Shown: positions 20,743 through 30,027 of the stretch, piece by piece | Position numbering within the stretch: position 1 is the first letter of the stretch | Layout: each line of letters starts with the position of its first letter | Assembly (NCBI GenBank): GCA_037349315.1 | Contig: JBAIAC010000059.1 | Location: 30,350,501-30,414,500, forward strand | Length of the DNA stretch: 64,000 bases | Source of the DNA: Chelydra serpentina | Taxonomy: Eukaryota; Chordata; Testudines; Chelydridae | Direction: 5' to 3' | The notes under the pieces: generated by a model | Databases searched by the model: none | What the model was told of the DNA's origin: nothing | What the model saw: only the letters and a program-made list of their open reading frames with translations | Position numbers and translations under genes: made by a program

Positions 20743-22690
20743 TGTAAGCAGAGTCAGGATGAGCTCTACCCTGACATCTGGTGGTGAGTTGTGGAAAGGG
20801 ATGTCAGAGGCTAATCTTGTTTGCATGGAGACACCCACCCTGCAAAGCATGATGGACCGCTTGCCCAAATGGTCACTTTGGCGGCTGTGGGATCCCCAGT
20901 TTCTCTGTTATTGGGGCAGGAATAATAAAGTGTTGTTACCCTGATTATGTGAATCAAGGACAGTGACCTTTTGTTATGATGAAGGGACTCGCCCTCAACT
21001 AAGCAGCACTCGCTAGGCGAGGAACATGGGTTCCAAAACCCAGTGAATTAAGAAAGGCTGGGGATAGGTATTTATATCTGGTGGCATGGGCCTCGTCTAA
21101 GGGCTCTAAATGTCAGTTGCATCTCTCCCTCCCCACTGTGAAATATCAGACCTAATTTTGAGTTCCTTAGGAGTCTAGTCACAGGCTGTTGAGTTAGAAT
21201 TGCTCTGGGCTAATGGTACAAATGAGCACTAAGGCTCCCCTTACTACAAGCTGAAATCACTAAGGAGCTGATATGGCTGAGCACTGTGTTACGTAGTGGG
21301 GGAGCCAGAAGATATATTGCTGAGCAGCTGGCGGGATGGCTGGTGGAGCGGCGCTGCTGATGGAGCGGAGCAGCTTGCAGGACGGCTGACGGAGAGGAGC
21401 TGCTGGTGGAGCGGAGCAGTTGGCGGGAAAGCCGGAGCGGCTTGCGGGACGGCTGACGGAGTGGAGCAGAGTGACTCATGGGATGGCTGGCGGAGCAGAG
21501 CCAAGCGAAGCCCCATGAAGGGATGGGGCAGTCAGCTTTGAGCCACGTAAGGTTCCCCATTTCTACCCTGCCTGGGGGGAGGGGGTAACACTCTGCAGAT
21601 GATCTTTTGAACTCTGTGTCTGGACTTTTGGGTTGTTGGACTTTTGGGACTTTGGGTGATTTTTGGGGTTGCTGGACTAGGGACCGAATGGCTGGGCAGC
21701 AGTTCTGCAGAAAAGGACCTAGGGGTTACAGTGGACGAAAAGCTGAATATGAGTCAACAGTGTGCCCTTGTTGCCAAGAAGGCTAACGGCATTTTGGGCT
21801 GTATAAGTAGGGGCATTTCCAGCAGATCAAGGGACGTGATTATTCCCCTCTATTCGGCACTGGTGAGGCCTCATTTGGAGTACTGTGTCCAGTTTTGGGC
21901 CCCACACTACAAGAAGGATGTGGATAAATTGGAAAGAGTCCAGCGGAGGGCAACAAAAATGATTACGGGACTGGAGCACATGACTTATGAGGAGAGGCTG
22001 AGGGAACTGGGATTGTTTAGCCTGAAGAAGAGACGAATGAGGGGGGATTTGATAGCTGCTTTCAACTACCTGAAAGGGGGTTCCAAAGAGGATGGATCTA
22101 GACTGTTCTCAGTGGTAGAAGATGACAGAACAAGGAGTAATGGTCTCAAGTTGCAGAGGGGGAGGTTTAGGTTGGATATTAGGAAAAACTTTTTCACTAG
22201 TAGGTTGGTGAAGCACTGGAATGGGTTACCTAGGGAGGTGGTGGAATCTCCTTCCTTAGAGGTTTTTAAGGTCAGGCTTGACAAAGCCCTGGCTGGGATG
22301 ATTTAGTTGGGGTTGGTCCTGCTTTGAGCAGGGGGTTGGACTAGATGACCTCCTGAGGTCCCTTCCAACCCTGAGATTCTATGATTCTATGATTCTGTGA
22401 CTCAAGAACCAAAGGGAAAGGACATGGCCAATTTGCTGGGGTGGGTCTTTGCTCACAGTTTGGTTTACGAATCCTAGATGTGGTGTTTCCCCAACAAAAT
22501 GCCACATTGTTTCTCTCTGTCATTAAAAGGTTTTTGCTACACTCAGACTCTGTGCTTGCGAGAGGGGAAGTACTGCCTCTTAGAGGCGCCCAGGGGGGTG
22601 ATATATATTTGTCCCAGGTCACTGGGTGGAGGCTCGAGCCGGTTTTGCATTGTGTTATTGGAATGGAACCCCGAGATACTGAACCCGGCC
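20743..22690 (+). mobile_element. LTR copy A (TGTAAGCAGAG family), right end truncated, with CR1 inside
   Basis: It begins TGTAAGCAGAGTCAGG, the same start as the LTR at 24095. It ends within GAACCCGGCC, lacking the last about 40 bp present at 35570-35606. A CR1 fragment lies inside (21690-22398). Copy A shows the uninterrupted CCTCTTAGAGGCGCCC junction (about 22577-22592) into which Harbinger H2 jumped in copy B. Confidence 0.75.
21690..22398 (+). mobile_element. CR1 LINE 3' fragment
   Basis: The frame reads [49 protein letters not shown] and [13 protein letters not shown], the C-terminal end of CR1 reverse transcriptase. A 3' UTR ending in ATTCTATGATTCTATGATTC follows. It is 5'-truncated and inserted in LTR copy A. 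Confidence 0.9.
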
Positions 22691-23235
22691 TTCCACAGGG
22701 TATCGCCACTCGCTTCTCAACTGTGAGGGCTGCTCTCATCTTGGTATTCTTGCGCTTCAGGGCAGGGGAAAGCAAGTCACAAAGTTCCAGGAAAGTGGCC
22801 TTACGCACGCGAAAGTTTCGCAGCCGCTGGGAGTCATCCCATACATGCAACGCTATGCAGTCCCACCAGTCTGTGCTTGTTTCCCGGGCCCAGAATCAGC
22901 GTTCCACAACATGAACCTGCCCCAATGCCACCATGATGTCGAAATTGCCACATCCCATGCTTTCAGAGAAGTCTGTGTCCATGTCCTCATCATTATCGTG
23001 ATAGCGCTTTTGTTGCAGCCTCGCCTGCTTTTGCAGGTTCTGCACATACTGCAGGATAATGCGCAAGGTGTTCACTGCTGCAGTTGTGAGCATTGTATCT
23101 GAGCGGGCTCTATGCTTGCAGTGCTATGGCGTCTGCGTGGACAATCCAGTAAAAAGGGTGCAAAATGATTGTCTGTGAGGGGTGACTGCAGGAGAGCGAA
23201 ATGATTGTCTGCAAGGGATGACTGCAGGAGAGCAG

Positions 23236-23483
23236 AGTTGCAGCAGCGGAAGTGGTGGAGTTGTACACCATGTACGATGACGACGGCTTGCAGTCCTACT
23301 GCACTGTCTGCCGCGAAGGCACCCAGGAGCTGCTGCTGTGTAGCAATGCCAGCTGCTGCAGGTGCTTCTGTGTCAAATGCTTGGAGGTCCTGGTAGGGCA
23401 AGGTCCTTGGCTAAAGCAAAAGAGCAAGAGCCCTGGAGCTGTTACATGTGTCAACCACAGCAGTGGTATGGCGTCTGCATGGG
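23236..23483 (+). pseudogene. DNMT3B-like ADD-domain fragment captured in Harbinger H0
   Basis: The plus-strand translation reads [14 protein letters not shown], then [20 protein letters not shown] and VLVGQG; after a one-base frame change comes [15 protein letters not shown]. The spacing of cysteines and the surrounding residues match the ADD (GATA-like plus PHD) zinc domain of DNMT3 DNA methyltransferases, closest by memory to DNMT3B. The rest of the methyltransferase is absent. It lies between the H0 transposase start and the right terminus, where H2 has no such sequence. Near-repeats of about 50 bp (ATGGCGTCTGC...) flank it at about 23126 and 23468. I infer capture of host sequence by the transposon; it is probably not functional. 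Confidence 0.85.
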
Positions 23484-24778
23484 TAACCCAGGAAAAAAGG
23501 CGCGAAACGATTGTCTGCCGTTGCTTTCACGGAGGGAGGGGCGATTGACGACATGTACCCAAAACCACCTGCGACAATGTTTTTGCCCCATCACGCATTA
23601 GGAGCTCAATCCAGATTCAAATGGGAGGTGGAGACTGCGGGAACTATGGGATAGCTACCCACAGTGCACCGCTCTGTAAGTCAATGCTAGCCACGGTAGT
23701 GAGGGCGCACTCTGCTGACTTAATGCGCTTAATGTGGACACACACAATCGACTGTATAAAATCTCTTCCGAAAAATCGACTTCTATAAAATCAACCTAAT
23801 TTCGTAGTGTGGACATACCCTAAGTGGAGGCCTGAGGCTTGGTTACTTTAAGGGAACTGTGTTGTTGACTTCTGGGTAACCAGTGAGGTATTTTAGAAGC
23901 TGCTTTGTGCTGTCTTGGTAAATCTAAGTATTGGAATATCCACCAGCTTTGGGGATTGTCTGCCCCATTCTTTGCAGTTCACCCTACTTGAGTGACCTCA
24001 GCTGGCTCCCCCAGGACCCCGGTCACACTAGCTCTCCTAAGTGCTACACTAATACAAATAAATACAAATAGATAACAACAACAGTGCATGTTTGTGTAAG
24101 CAGAGTCAGAACGGGCTCTACCCTGACATCTGGTGGTGAGCTGTGGGACAGGACTTCGGTCTGATCTTGTTTGCATGGGCACACCCACCCTGCCTAGCAT
24201 GATGGGACTGCTTGCCCAAATAGTCACTTTGACTGCTGTGGGATCCCCAGTCTCATTGTTATTGGGGGCAGGAGGAATAAAGTGTTGTTATCCTGGTTAT
24301 GTGAATCACGGATAGTAGAGTTGTACCTGGCATTTTATGACGGAGGGACTTGCCCTCCACTAAGTAGCACTCGCTAGGCAAGGGACATGGGTTCCAAAAC
24401 CCAGTGAATTGAAAGAGCATGGGGACAAGTATTTGTGTCTGGTGGTACGGGCTTAGACACTGTCTTTATTGTGTTTTCTCTTTGCTGTGTAATGACAATC
24501 ATGTGTAAGTAGTCTCTTGACTTATCAAAGGCTGTGATCAAGTGTCTTGATGTGTTTGATCTTTTGGTCTTGAGATGAACACCTTGTCTTTGTCTCTTGG
24601 ACCCTGAAGTAAAAACATTCCCTCAGTCTAGCCTTTTGGCTAAAATCAAGCACAATATCAGAGCTAATTTTCATTCTATTAGGAGTCTGGTTACAGGCTG
24701 CAGAGCTGGATTCACTTTGGGCCAATGGTGCACCAGCACTGGGGCTCCCCTACTACCAGCTAAAATCCCTAAAGAGCT

Positions 24779-24985
24779 AAAGGAACAGGATTACTTGTGG
24801 CACTTTAGAGACTAACAAATTTATTTCAGCATAAGCTTTCATGGGCTACAGCCCACTTCATCAGCATCTGATGAAGTGAGCTGCAGCCCACGAAAGCTTA
24901 TGCTGAAATAAATTTGTTAGTCTCTAAGGTGCCACAAGTAGTCCTGTTCTTTTTGCTGACACAGACTAACACGGCTGCTACTCTA
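24779..24985. repeat. Palindromic copy of a dispersed repeat (possibly Penelope-like)
   Basis: The arm at about 24780-24862 is repeated in inverse at 24869-24950 (ACTAACAAATTTATTTCAGC and its complement), with a 6-bp centre. The end CAGACTAACACGGCTGCTAC continues one arm. The sequence is a well-represented turtle repeat; I believe Penelope-like but cannot prove it. Related fragments lie at 40480-40575 and perhaps 44450-44530. Confidence 0.6.
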
Positions 24986-25900
24986 AAGAGCTAAAGTTAC
25001 TAAGAGCTGAAATCACTGAGTACCATGTTAAGTAGTGGCAGAGAGGAGCGGCTTGCAGGATGTCGGCTGGCAGAGAGGAATGGCTTGCAGTGAAGGCTGC
25101 AGCAGAACCCCATGGAGAGGCGGGGCAGTCGGGCATTGGAGCACGTAAGGTGCCCCTTACCTCTTCCCCACCCACTCCATTTCCACCCAGGCTGGGAGGT
25201 AAAACTCTGCAGATGAACTTTTGAACTCAGGGGCTATACTGACCAGGGACAGAGATTTTTGCGTTGCTGGACTTTTGGGACTTTGGGTGACTGGGTTGCT
25301 GGACTCAAGATGTTACAAATCCTGTTTGTGGTGTTTCCCCAACATAATGCCACATTGTTTCTCTCTGTTATTAAAAGGCTTTTGCTACACTCAGACTCTG
25401 TGCTTGCGAGAGGGGAAGTTTTGCCTCTTAGGCCTGGTCTACACTAAGGGTATGTCTACACTACAGAATTAGGTCGAAATTATAGAAGTCGATATATTAA
25501 AACCCGAATTTATGGAATCGATTGTGTGTGTCCCCACTAAAGAGCATTTAGACCATGAGGTCGATTGACTGTGTCCACAGTAGCGAGACTAGCATCGACC
25601 TTCGGAGCATTGCATTGCGGGTAGCTATCCCACAGTTCCCGCAGTCTCCGCCGCCCATTGGAATTCTGGGTTGCGATCCCAAAGCCTGATGGGGCAGAAA
25701 ACATTGTCGCTGGTGGTTCTGGGTACATGTCATCAAGCCATCAAACGTCCCTCCCTCCCTCCTTGAAAGCAATCTTTTTTGCGCCTTGTCTCCGGGGTTT
25801 CCCTGTTTGCTACGGAAGCCTGCTCAGCTCACAATTACCATCCCTCTCCAGCGTACGCCTGCATATTAGGTCTAGTGGGGATTCAGTCACGCTATAATAC

Positions 25901-25976
25901 GGGCAGAGGGATAGCTCAGCGTTCTGAGCGTTGGCCTGCTAAACCCGGGGTTGCGAGTTCAATCCTTGAGGGGGCC
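25901..25976 (+). repeat. tRNA-like module 1 in H1
   Basis: GGGATAGCTCAGCG (A box) and GCGAGTTCAATCC (B box) lie about 40 bp apart, followed by TTGAGGGGGCC. This is the head of the turtle SINE without its CR1 tail. It could act as an internal Pol III promoter. H3 has the same module on the minus strand at 60375-60450. Confidence 0.7.
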
Positions 25977-26257
25977 ATTCTGCCTGAGGCTGGTAGTTGT
26001 GGGTCTGCACAGCATAAGCTCCTTGCCTTCTAACTGCAGATGGTGCGATATGCCATAAATGGTTGTGGTCGTGGGACCATAGAGCAGCAGCCCCTTGCCT
26101 TCTAGCTGCAGATCGTACAATATGCTTGAAATTTGTGTATCCTGGCCGGCGGCCTATGGTGTGGCTGGCTGGGGGTGCTTGGACATAAATTGGAGTGACT
26201 CTGTTCATTCTCTTTTTTACGTTTTGTTTAAGGGAGATTCAGCACTGCCTGGAACAG

Positions 26258-26333
26258 GGGCAGAGGGATAGCTCAGCGGTATGAGCGTTGGCCTGCTAAA
26301 CCCGGGGTTGCGAGTTCAATCCTTGAGGGGGCC
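26258..26333 (+). repeat. tRNA-like module 2 in H1
   Basis: It has the same A and B boxes as module 1 (GGGATAGCTCAGCGG and GAGTTCAATCC) and again lacks the CR1 tail. It lies about 360 bp downstream of module 1 and about 210 bp before the transposase ATG. The counterpart in H3 is at 60052-60127. Confidence 0.7.
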
Positions 26334-26538
26334 AGGAGAGCTTATTGTACCATCTGCAGCTAGAAGGGAAGGCGCCTAACCCTTGCTCCCCACTCCCTCC
26401 GTGAAAGCAACTGAGGGGGGAGCCAAAAATCCTTTCACGCCTTTTTTCATGCGGGCTCCATATAGCTGACACCATTGTTATCCACCCGCCGCTTCTGCTC
26501 CCACTCTGCTGTCCTGCAAACAGCATACCAGGGAAAGC

Positions 26539-27728
26539 ATGGAGCACGATCAGATCACCGCAACTGTTATCGCCGTTATGAGCACCACGTGCATTGTCCA
26601 GGAGTATATGGAGAACGAGAACCAGGAGCTGCTAGAGCAACAGGAGGTGAGGAGGGGACAGCATCAGCCTGAGGACAGTGATGAGGACATGGACACAGAC
26701 CTCTCTCAAAAAAGGCCCCCCCGCAAGGTGGACATCATGGTGGTAATGGGGCTCGCATGCGTAAGGGCACTTTCATGGAACTTTGTGAGTTGCTTTCCCC
26801 TGCCCTGAAGCGCCAGAACACCAAGATGAGAGCAGCCCTCACAGTAGAGAAGCGACTGGCGATAGCCCTGTGGAAGCTTGCAACTCCAGACAGCTACCGG
26901 TCAGTCGCGAATCAATTCGGAGTGGGAAAATCTACAGTGGGGGCTGTTGTCATGCAAGTAGCCAGGGCGATCACCAAGCTGCTTGTACCAAGAGTTGTGA
27001 GTCTGGGAAATGTGCAGCTCATACTGGATGGCTTTGCAGCAATGGGGTTCCCGAACTGTGGAGGGGTGATAGACGGAACCCATATCCCTATCTTAGCACC
27101 GGACCACCAAGCCAGCGAGTACATAAACCGAAAGGGTTACTTTTCAATAGTGCTGCAAGCACTGGTGGATCATAAGGGACGTTTCACCAACATCAACGTG
27201 GGATGGCCGGGAAAGGTACATGACGCTCGCATCTTCAGGAACTCTGGTCTGTTTCAGCTGCTGCAGCAAGGGACTTTCTTCCCAGACCAGAAAATAACCG
27301 TAGGGGATGTTGAGATGCCCATAATTATCCTTGGGGACCCAGCCTACCCCTTAATGCCATGGCTCATGAAGCCATACACAGGTAGCCTGGACAGTAGTCA
27401 GGACCTTTTCAACTATAGGCTGAGCAAGTGCAGAATGGTGGTGGAATGTGCATTTGGGCGTTTAAAAGCTCGCTGGAGAAGTTTATTGACTAGGTTAGAT
27501 CTCAGCCAAACCAATATTCCCATTATTATTACTGCTTGCTGTGCGCTCCACAATATCTGTGAGAGTAAGGGGGAGACGTTTATGGCGGGGTGGGAGGTTG
27601 AGGCAAATCGCCTGGCCACTGGTTATGCGCAGCCAGACACCAGGGCTATTACAAGAGTACAGCAGGGTGCGTTGCGCATCAGGGAAGCTTTGAAAACCAG
27701 TTTCATGAATGGCCAGAATGCTGTGTGA
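26539..27728 (+). pseudogene. H1 Harbinger transposase, disabled by an internal deletion
   Basis: The N-terminus reads MEHDQITATVIAVM and an acidic segment EDSDEDMDTDLSQ follows. At about 26752, roughly 106 bp present in H3 are missing, which shifts the frame. The rest is open from MRKGTFMELCELLSPALK to the stop. It holds an HTH-like FGVGKSTVG segment and the DDE core: Asp in VIDGTHIPIL, Asp in ILGDPAYPLMPW, Glu in MVVECAFGRLKARW. This is the HARBI1-like nuclease type (DDE_Tnp_4). An AATAAA at 27836 serves as likely polyadenylation signal. Confidence 0.85.
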
Positions 27729-27835
27729 AAGTTCTGTTTTTCCCCAGTAATGAAAAGCCCCGCCCCTTCATTCACTCTACTTCCCTTTACCCAAACCGCC
27801 CTGACCTCCCCCCCACGGTCACCACTTGCAGAGGC

Positions 27836-27875
27836 AATAAAGTCATTGTTGCTTAAAAATCATGCATTCTTTATT
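27836..27875. terminator. Convergent polyadenylation signals between H1 transposase and Myb gene
   Basis: AATAAA lies at 27836-27841 for the plus-strand transposase. TTTATT at 27870-27875 is AATAAA on the minus strand for the Myb gene. The two transcription units end against each other. The same layout is seen in H3 (58343-58348 and 58377-58382) and more loosely in H2 (33101-33106 and 33670-33675). Confidence 0.7.
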
Positions 27876-28218
27876 AATTCGTAAAACACAGAGGGGGAAC
27901 TATGGGGGTAACTGCCACAGTCTCCTGGGATAGGTGGTGGAGGAAGGGAAGCACCAGGATGGGTGGTGGAGGAAGGGAAGCACCAGGATGGGTGGTGGAG
28001 GAGGGGATGAGGGAAGGACAAAGACACACAGCACTTTAAAACTTATTGAATGCCAGCCTTTTGTTGCTTGGACTGTTCTCTTGGCTTGAGTGGCTGGGTG
28101 CACGGAGGCCACCCAAACGCGTTCTTGGGCGTCTCGGGGATGAGGTTATGGGACTCGGGAAGGAGGGCTGTTGGTTACACAGGGGCTGTAGCGGCGGTCT
28201 GGGCTCAGGCGGCCTTTC

Positions 28219-28577
28219 CTAAACCCTATGCCTGTCCTCAGCCATAAGCCGGAGGATTTCCGTTTGATCCTCCAGTAGCCTCAGAATTGCATCCTGCCTT
28301 CTCTCTGCACGCTGACGCCACCTACTCTCTTCATCCCGCCGCTGTCTATCTTCAGCCCGCCAGTCATTGTCTTCAGCACGCCACTTGTCCACGCGATCAA
28401 ATTCTGCCTTCCTGGACTCCGACAGTGTCTGCCTCCACGCATTCTGCTGGGCAGCCTCAGAGTGGGAGGATTCCATGAGTTCTGAGAACATATCGTCTCG
28501 ATTCCTTTTCTTTTTACTTCTAATCTTCGCTAGCCTCTGGGACGGTGATGAAAGGGGTGGCGTTGAAACATTTGCAG
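28219..28577 (-). pseudogene. H1 Myb-like protein, exon 2 (premature stop)
   Basis: After a TTCCACAG acceptor the exon reads ANVSTPPLSSPSQRLAKIRS, a basic KKKRNRDDMFSEL segment and a long charged helix (WRAEDRQRRDEESRWRQRAE) with a Leu-rich end. The phase agrees with exon 1. A CAG-to-TAG change relative to H3 ends the frame after DRHRV, removing a Pro-rich tail of about 50 residues that H3 still shows. Confidence 0.75.
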
Positions 28578-29126
28578 CTGTGGAAGGAAACAAACGGGAG
28601 AGGAGTAGTTTAAAAGACACATATTAGAGAACAATGCTCCAAACATTACATATCACATGTGCATTTGGTCCAAGGTTGCACTTTGCCTGTTATATTGAGG
28701 GTCTGCCGGTTTGCTGTGAGAGATCACACAAGCAGGTCCGGCGGGCAACAGAATTCGGCTTGCAGACAGCCATGGTAAGACACAGTCTATAGGCTTCTTT
28801 AACCTTCATAACATGTGGGATTGTTTTCAAACAGCAACCCCCTCATTTCCCATAACAAACATCCTTTGGGCTGGCAATTTAAAACAAACAGGTTGGCAAT
28901 TGAAAAGGGAGGGGAGGCGGTTTTCGGGATAACATGCAGCGCGAACCTAATCTACACGCCCCCCCCAACACAGACACACATCCAAGATGTTCGCTGTTCC
29001 CCCTCCCCCCACCGCGTGGGTCACAGCGGGGAAGATTTCCGTTCAGCCACAGGCAAACAGCCCAGCAGGGACGGAGCCCCTCTGAATACCCCCTTAATAA
29101 AATTCCCCTATTTCAACCAGGTGACC

Positions 29127-29417
29127 ATGAATGATATCACTCTTCTGAGGATAACACAGACAGATAAAGAACGGATGTTGCTTGAATGCCAGCAAAAACC
29201 GGGACCATACGCCGCCATGCTTTGCAAAGCACTGATTCCAGACTACGTGCTACTGGCCTGGCGTGGCAGAGTGTGTTACCACGGAGCACAGGATATGGCT
29301 GCCCTCCCCAGAAACCTTTTGCACAGGCTTTGGGAGTACATCCAGGAGATCTTTCTGGAGATGTCCCCGGAGGACTTCTGCTCCATCCCCGAACATGTTA
29401 ACAGAGTTTTCCAGTAG
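29127..29417 (+). CDS. H1 copy of Harbinger ORF3 (unknown protein, 96 aa)
   Basis: The frame is uninterrupted from MNDITLLRITQTDKERM to NRVFQ. Distinct features are a PYAAMLCKALIPDY block, AWRGRVCYHG, a PRNLLHRLWEYIQEIF amphipathic stretch and MSPEDF near the end. A 3' splice-site-like CCCCTATTTCAACCAG directly precedes GTGACCATG, and ATTAAA follows at 29446-29451. The ORF lies on the transposase strand inside the intron of the Myb gene. I do not recognise the family. A role in transposition or host interaction is inference only. Confidence 0.7.
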   Translation: MNDITLLRITQTDKERMLLECQQKPGPYAAMLCKALIPDYVLLAWRGRVCYHGAQDMAALPRNLLHRLWEYIQEIFLEMSPEDFCSIPEHVNRVFQ

Positions 29418-29498
29418 CTGTAGCTGTACTGGCTACGAATTAATCATTAAACACGATTGCTTATAAAACATGTATTAATTTAACAGAGGTACACTCAC

Positions 29499-30027
29499 CA
29501 GAGGTCCCTTCTCCTGCATCGAGCACGCCTTGGGAGGGTTCGTAGGTTACTGGCTCCAGGGTGACAAAGAGTTCCTGGCTGTCGGGGAAAAGGGCTTCTC
29601 CGCTTCCTTGCTGTGTCTGTGTGCTATTTTCAGCATCATTATCATCATCATGCTCCTCTGTGGGTTCTGATGATCCACATACGGAGTCAAACCACATGGG
29701 TGGGTCAGTGGTGGCTGCACCTCCTAGAATGGCATGCAGCTCATCATAGAAGCGGCATGTCTGGGGCTGTGACCCAGAGCGGTTGTTTGCATCTCTGGTT
29801 TTTTGGTAGGCTTGCCTGAGCTCCTTGATTTTCACGCGGCACTGTTGCGCGTCCCTGTTGTAGCCTCTGTCCTGCATGCCCTTGGAGACTTTGGCATATG
29901 TATTGGCGTTTCTTCTTTTGGACTGTAGCTCTGCTAGCACGGTTTCGTCTCCCCATACAGCGATCAGATCGTGTACCTCACGCTTGGTCCATGCTGGAGC
30001 TCGTCTTCGGTTCTGGGACTCCATCAT
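29499..30027 (-). CDS. H1 Myb/SANT-like protein, exon 1
   Basis: The exon starts MMESQNRRRAPAWTKREVHD and continues LIAVWGDETVL, QQCRVKIKELRQAYQKTRD, FYDELHAILGGAATTDPP, an acidic EEHDDDNDAE segment and FPDSQELFVTLEP. This is the DNA-binding partner typical of Harbinger elements. The exon ends at a GTGAGT donor (29498 downward) in phase with exon 2 at 28577. It has no internal stop. The chosen ATG at 30027 sits in GTGACCATG, as in the other copies. Confidence 0.8.

Larger units (their letters stand above)
18900..23093 (-). pseudogene. H0 transposase, broken into pieces by insertions
   Basis: Minus-strand pieces run from the N-terminus (23093-22691; DIMVALGQVHVVER) through 20741-20382 (GFPDCGGAIDGTHKPILGPD with the first catalytic Asp) and 20199-20006 (GDPAYTLMPW-type second Asp) to 19218-18900 (MVVECAFGHLK with the catalytic Glu). 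The piece order matches the intact transposase at 33797-35080. The four insertions and several stops make it inactive. Confidence 0.8.
11874..23820 (-). mobile_element. PIF/Harbinger element H0, heavily interrupted
   Basis: The left terminus GCCCTGGTCTACACTACGAG and right terminus GTAGTGTGGACATACCC are inverted. The 3-bp duplication TAA lies at 11871-11873 and 23821-23823. Inside are Myb exon 1 (plus), ORF3 (minus) and a transposase in pieces (minus). The insertions are a Gmr1-like retrotransposon (13440-18876), a CR1 piece (19219-20005), a SINE (20200-20381) and an LTR with a CR1 (20743-22690). A DNMT3-like fragment lies between the transposase start and the right end. Myb exon 2 and the end of the transposase are missing beside the Gypsy insertion. 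Confidence 0.85.
11051..24027 (+). mobile_element. Solo LTR interrupted by Harbinger H0
   Basis: The LTR begins TGTGATGC at 11051 and ends CGGTCACA at 24027. It is flanked by a perfect 5-bp duplication CTAGC at 11046-11050 and 24028-24032. About 1 kb of LTR sequence is present as two parts, 11051-11873 and 23824-24027, separated by H0 and everything nested in it. A plausible AATAAA at about 11714 lies in the left part. No internal retroviral genes are attached. Confidence 0.75.

Noticed and set aside
25901..26333. Functional tRNA genes
   Set aside because: A and B boxes are present but the sequence does not fold into a convincing cloverleaf and matches the turtle SINE head.
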